From positions 62,001-126,000 of the forward strand of contig JAPLOI010000063.1 in assembly GCA_026400815.1 (NCBI GenBank): a stretch of DNA of 64,000 bases, in the 5' to 3' direction. Origin of the DNA: Alphaproteobacteria bacterium (GTDB taxonomy: Bacteria > Pseudomonadota > Alphaproteobacteria > Acetobacterales > Acetobacteraceae). Every line of letters starts with the position of its first letter. Position 1 is the first letter of the stretch. The notes beneath the pieces were generated by a model that had not been told where the DNA came from, ran no database searches, and worked only from the letters and a program-made list of their open reading frames with translations. The position numbers were made by a program, and so were the translations under genes. Below are positions 59,290 to 64,000 of the stretch, one piece after another.

Positions 59290-60439
59290 GGTTGGCCATG
59301 ACGATGTCGCGAAAGAGCTTCGCCGGGGTCATCCACTGGTCCGGGGTGTCGTAGGCGCCCGACACGCTTACCAGCACGAGGTCGGCCGCCGGCACCAGCC
59401 ACATCCGCTGGCCGCCATTGCCGAAGCCGGCCATCCAGGGGTGCCGGCCGGGCAGGGCGGGGGTGCCGATCGGGCCGGCATACCAAAGCCAGCCATAGCG
59501 AACCCCGTCAAACGCCTCCACGCGCGGTTGCATCAGGGCCTGCACCCAGCCAGCGGGCACCACCTGCGTGTCCCCAGACCGGCCGCCGGCCAGGACCATC
59601 AGGCCGATCCGCAGCAGGTCCGCCGGGCGAAGCCGCGCGCCCGAAGCCGCCGAGGCACGGCCATCGCGCCCGGTTGCCCATTCGCTGGTGGTGATGCCGA
59701 GCGGGCCGAACAGGACCTCCTGCGCGAAGGCGTACAAACCCTTGCCGGTGCCGCGCTCGATCAGCACGCCCAGCAACGCCACCGCGCCGCCGGAATAGAC
59801 CCAGCGCTGCCCTGGTGCTTCCACCACGGGGCGCTCCAGCACGTAGCGGACCCGATCCGGCGCCATCTCCATGGCGATTTCGTCGTTGGTCGGGTCGGTA
59901 TAGGGCACGCCGCTTTCGCGCCATTGGGTGCCCATGGTCATGCCCAGCACATGCGCCACCGTGATCGCCGCGCGCGCCGGGGTGGCGGCCACCAGGTCTG
60001 CGTGCTCGGGGAACTGCGCGAATAGCGGAGCCTCGGGCGCCGGCACGCGCCCCTGCGCCAGGGCGATGCCGTACATCAGGCCCACCAGGCTTTTCGTCAC
60101 CGAGCGCAAATCGTGCAGCACCTCGGGCCCGAACTGGACCACGCCGAGCTTGCGCCCCCATGCTTCGTCCGGCCCGCTGAGGTAGCGCTCCAGCACGATC
60201 TGCCCTTTGCGGGCCAGCACCACGCCGTGCAGGTCGCGCAGCGCGCCGGAGCGCAGGCCAGCCTCCAGCTGCTCGGCGAGGTCGGGGCGGAAGCCCGCGG
60301 CCTCCGGCGTGGTGGTCGGCAGGGGGCCGGGCGCGGATGAAGCGACGGAGCTTATCGCCCCGCCCCCTGCCACTGCACCGGTGGTGGCAAGCAACAGTCC
60401 CCTGCGGCCGATACGCCCACCACCGGTGCCCTGGCTCAT
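59276..60439 (-). CDS. Serine hydrolase of the beta-lactamase/PBP4* family, Tat-exported
   Basis: 387 residues from ATG 60439. The N-terminus RIGRRGLLLATTGAVAGGG has a twin-arginine pattern and a hydrophobic core, suggesting Tat export. The SxxK motif is S-V-T-K in LRSVTKSLVGLMYG, and the second motif is RWVYSGGAVALLG, where Ser replaces the usual residue after Tyr. It resembles esterase/6-aminohexanoate-dimer-hydrolase-like class C proteins rather than true beta-lactamases. It overlaps the YbjN gene by four bases (ATGA) and is probably co-translated. Confidence 0.86.
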   Translation of the reverse strand: MSQGTGGGRIGRRGLLLATTGAVAGGGAISSVASSAPGPLPTTTPEAAGFRPDLAEQLEAGLRSGALRDLHGVVLARKGQIVLERYLSGPDEAWGRKLGVVQFGPEVLHDLRSVTKSLVGLMYGIALAQGRVPAPEAPLFAQFPEHADLVAATPARAAITVAHVLGMTMGTQWRESGVPYTDPTNDEIAMEMAPDRVRYVLERPVVEAPGQRWVYSGGAVALLGVLIERGTGKGLYAFAQEVLFGPLGITTSEWATGRDGRASAASGARLRPADLLRIGLMVLAGGRSGDTQVVPAGWVQALMQPRVEAFDGVRYGWLWYAGPIGTPALPGRHPWMAGFGNGGQRMWLVPAADLVLVSVSGAYDTPDQWMTPAKLFRDIVMANLIRA

Positions 60440-60894
60440 TTGAAGAACTTCGGGAATTGTTCCATCACCGCCGCCCAGCGCTCGAAGTTGTTCGCCAGCG
60501 CTTCCGTGGTGGTGCCACGCTCCACGTCCATGTCCATCTCCACATAAAGCGTGCCGCCATCGGCATAGGCGCGGCCAAAGCGCTTGGTGCGGTTCCAGTC
60601 GTGGATCTTGACCATCGGCACGCTGGCCGCCCCCTCGTATCCTGCCGAGTATTGTATCGAAGCGCAACGTTCGCTCTGGCACTGGTAGAAATAGACGCCG
60701 AACTTGTGGCCGTCCAAGGTGCTGAGGATCAGCGGGTCGCCATCGCGGTCCGTGGTCTTTTCCACCGGCAGCTTCAGGGCGCGCATCACGCTCGCCACCT
60801 CATCGGCCGTTACACCGCCATCGGGCAGCGGACCGGCCATGGCCGGGGCAGAGGCCAGCACCAGCGCGAGGCCGGCCATCATTGTACGCATCAT
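60436..60894 (-). CDS. YbjN domain-containing secreted protein, intact copy
   Basis: 152 residues from ATG 60894, with GGAG seven bases upstream. A signal peptide (MMRTMMAGLALVLASAPAMAG) precedes a YbjN-type domain (VTADEVASVMRALKLPVEKT, TDRDGDPLILSTLDGHKF, GVYFYQCQSERCASIQYSAG, DWNRTKRFGRAYADGGTLYV), related in fold to type III secretion chaperones. Function unknown. It is followed by the overlapping serine hydrolase. A disrupted second copy lies immediately upstream (60938-62133). Confidence 0.85.
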   Translation of the reverse strand: MMRTMMAGLALVLASAPAMAGPLPDGGVTADEVASVMRALKLPVEKTTDRDGDPLILSTLDGHKFGVYFYQCQSERCASIQYSAGYEGAASVPMVKIHDWNRTKRFGRAYADGGTLYVEMDMDVERGTTTEALANNFERWAAVMEQFPKFFK

Positions 60895-60937
60895 CGTTCC
60901 GCTCCTGCTACTTGCCCGCGCGCCGCACCCGGCGGCG

Positions 60938-61195
60938 CTACGGGAACGCCTTGACGAGATCGGCAAGGTCCCGGACCAGCGATAGACCAGCCGGGCAATG
61001 TGTTCGGTGGAGATGGCTCGCGCCGCGCTCCACGTCCATGTAGAGCGTGCCGCCATCGGCATAGTCACGGCCAAAGTGCTGGGTGCGCTTCCAGTCGTGG
61101 CTCTGGACCATAGGTACGCTGGCTGCCCCCTCATACCCCGCCGAATACTGGATCGAGGCGAAGTTCGAGCCCTAGCATTGGTAAAAAACTACAAC
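60938..61195 (-). pseudogene. 3' half of a disrupted second YbjN gene
   Basis: The minus strand reads VVFYQC, stop (TAG), GSNFASIQYSAGYEGAASVP, then DWKRTQHFGRDYADGGTLYM and DVERGAS, clearly the same sequence as residues about 60-130 of the intact copy downstream; similarity fades before the TAG at 60938. It has an internal stop and no start. The 5' half of this gene is at 61935-62133, and the 61196-61934 segment lies between them. Confidence 0.8.
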
Positions 61196-61249
61196 AAAAC
61201 TCTCCGATTCGACGCAATCAAATAAATTACATGATAAATAATAATACTC

Positions 61250-61855
61250 TTAACGGCAAGTCGTTCGTGATGAGTAAATTGACTTTGTTGTTTGGCAGTC
61301 TACAGATCGAGAATTCATAATGTTCCTATACAAAGCTGCTGCGGCAGCATCTTCAGAAGCTGCTGCTTGTCTCTGTGCGGCCTGGGTTTGTGCTGCAAGC
61401 AATCTAGTTCTTTGCACCTCTAATGCGAATTGCATATCTTTATCATATCCCGCTACACTGGGATCGCGTGAAAATACGATATTATAGGTTCCCTGTGCTG
61501 AGCCGCAAAGTCGGATTGGGTTTATTTGGGTTACTGCGCCACTTATCCAGCGCGCTTCAATTCCGCCCACGAGATAGCATCCGTCAGGCGCTCTGTGCTG
61601 CTTCAATAGGGCAGAGTCAAATTGACCAGAATATGTTCCATTACCAAGCATCGCATTCGATCCGATATGAACCAACTGTGCTCCGTCAGGATTGCTCGAT
61701 ATATTTAACGTTGCACGTGGAGAACATCCAACGGTAGGTAAAATCGCAAAAAGTATAAAAAATATAGGCAAAATATTCTTGAATTTATTAAAAATTTTAA
61801 ATTTTGCGCAATCACAGGTATCTAAGAAAACATTATTAACCTCTCGGTTAAACAT
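61250..61855 (-). CDS. AT-rich lipoprotein gene inserted in the YbjN pseudogene
   Basis: 201 residues. AAAGGAGG five bases before ATG 61855 is the clearest ribosome site in the window. Residues about 25-45 are hydrophobic and end in the lipobox TVGC, so it is a probable lipoprotein. The mature part starts with a PEGA-like stretch (ATLNISSNPDGAQLVHIG), then DGCYLVGGIEARW, and ends in a Gln/Ala-rich helix (AAQTQAAQRQAAASEDAAAA) and a Cys-containing tail. Base and codon use are far more AT-rich than anything around it, a sign of transfer. Function unknown. Confidence 0.7.
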   Translation of the reverse strand: MFNREVNNVFLDTCDCAKFKIFNKFKNILPIFFILFAILPTVGCSPRATLNISSNPDGAQLVHIGSNAMLGNGTYSGQFDSALLKQHRAPDGCYLVGGIEARWISGAVTQINPIRLCGSAQGTYNIVFSRDPSVAGYDKDMQFALEVQRTRLLAAQTQAAQRQAAASEDAAAAALYRNIMNSRSVDCQTTKSIYSSRTTCR

Positions 61856-61934
61856 CGCATCCTCCTTTCTTGTGACTTGGGTCTGTTGAACGTTATTATA
61901 TCTGCAAGTCTACCTTCTATCCTGCAGCGCAGAG

Positions 61935-62133
61935 GATTTCCAGCCCCTGAACACGATCAGACCGGGTCGCCGTCGCCGTCCTTGCTCTCCGTGACCTTGA
62001 AGCCGAGCGCCTGCAGCACCTCCGCCACCTCCGGCGCGGTCACGCCGCCATTGGGCAGTGGCCGCGACAGGGCCGGGGCTGCGACAAGCAGCGAAAGTGC
62101 TGTTGCCAGACCCGTGGCGGCAAGGCGGCCCAT
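61935..62133 (-). pseudogene. 5' half of a disrupted second YbjN gene
   Basis: From ATG 62133 (GGGAG six bases upstream) the reading is MGRLAATGLATALSLLVAAP (signal peptide), then RPLPNGGVTAPEVAEVLQAL, GFKVTESKDGDGDP, matching the N-terminal half of the intact YbjN copy. A two-base shift then brings a stop at 61957; the shifted frame (LIVFRGW) continues to about 61935, after which sequence turns AT-rich and unrelated. Confidence 0.8.
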
Positions 62134-62302
62134 GCGAGACTCCCAAGATCCTAATTGCAATGTTGTCACCTAGCGGGAAGAACTTGGCAATGCGCGACAT
62201 GCCGCCATACGCGCCCGCTCCGCTGGATGCGTGCCCTCATTTCTGACGATGTGGACAAGCCTTGCCCGCATGGGCCAAAAAGCGCGCATCTGGAGGACCG
62301 TC

Positions 62303-64000
62303 ATGCCCGCATATCGCTCCCGCACCACCACCCATGGCCGCAACATGGCCGGCGCCCGCGGCCTGTGGCGCGCGACAGGCGTGAAGGACAGCGACTTCGG
62401 CAAGCCGATCATCGCCGTCGTGAATTCCTTCACCCAGTTCGTGCCCGGCCACGTGCACCTGAAGGATCTCGGCCAGCTGGTGGCGCGCGAGATCGAGGCG
62501 GCCGGCGGGATCGCCAAGGAATTCAACACCATCGCGGTGGATGACGGCATCGCCATGGGCCATGACGGCATGCTCTACAGCCTGCCCTCGCGCGAGCTGA
62601 TCGCCGATGCCGTGGAATACATGGTGAACGCCCACTGCGCCGATGCGATGGTGTGCATCAGCAACTGCGACAAGATCACGCCCGGCATGCTGATGGCCGC
62701 GATGCGCCTCAACATCCCCGTGGTGTTCGTCTCCGGCGGGCCGATGGAAGCCGGCAAGATCGAGCTGAAGGGCCACCAGCGCAAGATCGACCTGATCGAC
62801 GCGATGATCTACGCCGCCGACGACAAGTACAGCGATGCCGAGGTGGAGGTGATCGAGCGCTCCGCCTGCCCCACCTGCGGCTCCTGCTCCGGCATGTTCA
62901 CCGCCAATTCGATGAACTGCCTCATGGAAGCCCTGGGCCTGGCGCTGCCCGGCAACGGCACCGTGCTGGCCACCCATTCCGACCGGAAGGCACTGTTCGA
63001 GGAGGCCGGGCGGCTGGTGGTGGAGCTGACCAAGCGCTACTACGAAGGCAACGACGACAGCGCGCTGCCGCGCAACATCGCCACCTTCCGCAGCTTCGAG
63101 AACGCGATGACGCTGGATATCGCCATGGGCGGGTCCACAAACACCGTGCTGCACCTGCTGGCTGCGGCGCAGGAGGGCGGCATCCCGTTCACCATGGCCG
63201 ATATCGACCGGCTGTCGCGCCGCGTGCCCTGCGTGTGCAAGGTGGCTCCGGCGATTGCCAACGTGCATGTGGAGGACGTTCACCGCGCCGGCGGCATCCC
63301 CGCGATTCTGGGCGAGCTGGACCGCGCCGGGCTGATCCACCGCGACGTGCCCACCGTGCACAGCAAGACCCTGGGCGAAGCGCTGGACGGGTGGGACATC
63401 GCCCTGAAGCCCTCTCCGTCGGTGCAGGAATTCTTCCGCGCCGCGCCGGGCGGCGTGCCGACGCAGACCGCCTTCAGCCAGTCCTCGCGCTGGGATGAGC
63501 TGGATGCGGACCGCGAAAAGGGCGTGATCCGCAACCTGGCGAACGCCTTCAGCAAGGATGGCGGCCTGGCGGTGCTGTTCGGCAACATCGCGCTTGAAGG
63601 CTGCATCGTGAAGACCGCGGGCGTGGATGAGAGCATCCTGAAATTCAGCGGCCCCGCCCGCCGCTTCGAAAGCCAGGACGACGCCGTGAAGGCGATCCTG
63701 GGCAAGAAGATCAAGGCCGGGGATATCGTACTGATCGTCTACGAGGGCCCCAAGGGCGGCCCGGGCATGCAGGAGATGCTCTACCCCACCAGCTACCTGA
63801 AATCGACTGGCCTCGGCAAAGCCTGCGCCCTGGTCACCGACGGCCGCTTCTCAGGCGGCACCTCCGGCCTTTCCATCGGCCACTGCTCGCCGGAAGCGGC
63901 CGAGGGCGGCACGATCGGGCTGGTGGAGGAGGGCGACATCATCGAGATCGACATCCCCGCCCGCACCATCAACGTGGCCGTCAGCGACGAAGTACTGGCC
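62303..64000 (+). CDS. ilvD: Dihydroxy-acid dehydratase, 3' partial
   Basis: 566 codons are present from ATG 62303 (GGAGG seven bases upstream), and the frame is still open at the window end; the family has about 610 residues, so some 45-50 are missing. Hallmarks: [20 protein letters not shown], the Fe-S cysteine motifs [12 protein letters not shown] and [20 protein letters not shown], and [12 protein letters not shown]; later [20 protein letters not shown]. It dehydrates dihydroxy-isovalerate and -methylvalerate in Ile/Val synthesis. It follows a YbjN pseudogene divergently. Confidence 0.97.
   Translation, partial: MPAYRSRTTTHGRNMAGARGLWRATGVKDSDFGKPIIAVVNSFTQFVPGHVHLKDLGQLVAREIEAAGGIAKEFNTIAVDDGIAMGHDGMLYSLPSRELIADAVEYMVNAHCADAMVCISNCDKITPGMLMAAMRLNIPVVFVSGGPMEAGKIELKGHQRKIDLIDAMIYAADDKYSDAEVEVIERSACPTCGSCSGMFTANSMNCLMEALGLALPGNGTVLATHSDRKALFEEAGRLVVELTKRYYEGNDDSALPRNIATFRSFENAMTLDIAMGGSTNTVLHLLAAAQEGGIPFTMADIDRLSRRVPCVCKVAPAIANVHVEDVHRAGGIPAILGELDRAGLIHRDVPTVHSKTLGEALDGWDIALKPSPSVQEFFRAAPGGVPTQTAFSQSSRWDELDADREKGVIRNLANAFSKDGGLAVLFGNIALEGCIVKTAGVDESILKFSGPARRFESQDDAVKAILGKKIKAGDIVLIVYEGPKGGPGMQEMLYPTSYLKSTGLGKACALVTDGRFSGGTSGLSIGHCSPEAAEGGTIGLVEEGDIIEIDIPARTINVAVSDEVLA

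Noticed and set aside
59276-60439. Beta-lactamase resistance gene
   Set aside because: The second motif (YSGG) and overall sequence fit esterase-like serine hydrolases; there is no KTG box in recognisable form and no regulator gene.

Overview
The window is a high-GC stretch with strongly GC-ending codons. Gene content and family resemblance (PleD-type diguanylate cyclase, serine-glyoxylate aminotransferase, a branched-chain amino acid ABC operon with an embedded acyl-CoA ligase, DUF1499/DUF3253/DUF938/DUF2306/DUF4188 proteins, plsY-dprA-topA-rnr-rpmG synteny) fit an alphaproteobacterium, most likely an Acetobacteraceae member near Roseomonas. That placement is inference. No rRNA, tRNA, CRISPR array, prophage or transposase gene was seen.

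Layout. 1-3.7 kb: MDR-type oxidoreductase (5' end missing), a DMT transporter, then ackA coupled to a DsbA/FrnE-like gene. 4.0-10.7 kb: a minus-strand livHMGF-acyl-CoA ligase-livK operon with promoter and terminator. 10.7-13.0 kb: secreted protein, amidase, crcB. 13.1-19.9 kb (plus strand): SDR, cydDC, OmpA-like protein, recQ, a 45-residue secreted peptide. 20-21.6 kb: DUF1499, DUF3253, EAL phosphodiesterase, divergent from an unknown gene. 22.8-24.9 kb: hydroxyacyl-CoA dehydrogenase, HD hydrolase, HPF-like protein. 24.9-29.2 kb: DUF924, signal peptidase I, giant FAD/Fe-S oxidoreductase. 29.3-36.4 kb is accessory in character: a frameshifted PEP-CTERM gene, DUF2306, sgaA, methyltransferase, a trypsin-like protease with a small partner, and two secreted proteins among AT-rich spacers. 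37-40.3 kb: acyl-CoA synthetase and pleD. 40.4-51.2 kb: a long tightly packed minus-strand run pyrB-pyrC(like)-plsY-dprA-topA-rnr-S41 peptidase-rpmG. 51.3-56.4 kb: ppa, DUF4188, a methyltransferase, a crotonase, a peroxiredoxin-like gene and a DMT transporter. 56.8-60.9 kb: Gfo/Idh/MocA oxidoreductase, mazG, DUF938, a serine hydrolase and a YbjN protein. 60.9-62.1 kb: a second YbjN gene split by an AT-rich insert carrying a lipoprotein gene. 62.3 kb to the end: ilvD, cut by the window edge.

The most important observation is at 54.3-54.9 kb. A peroxiredoxin-like gene reads through an in-frame TGA exactly where the family has its peroxidatic cysteine (FFRGAW-TGA-PYC). Just downstream lies a small stem-loop, in a run of codons unusually AT-rich for this genome. 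This fits a selenocysteine protein with a bacterial SECIS element, which automatic annotation would split in two.

Other notable structure: a dispersed A/T-rich hairpin family (five copies, two as head-to-head pairs, one cutting off a pirin-like gene); other large inverted repeats; two promoters that would give leaderless mRNAs; and a dihydroorotase homologue without its metal-binding HxH motif. Neighbouring genes very often overlap by four bases (ATGA or GTGA), so translational coupling seems to be the usual operon style here.
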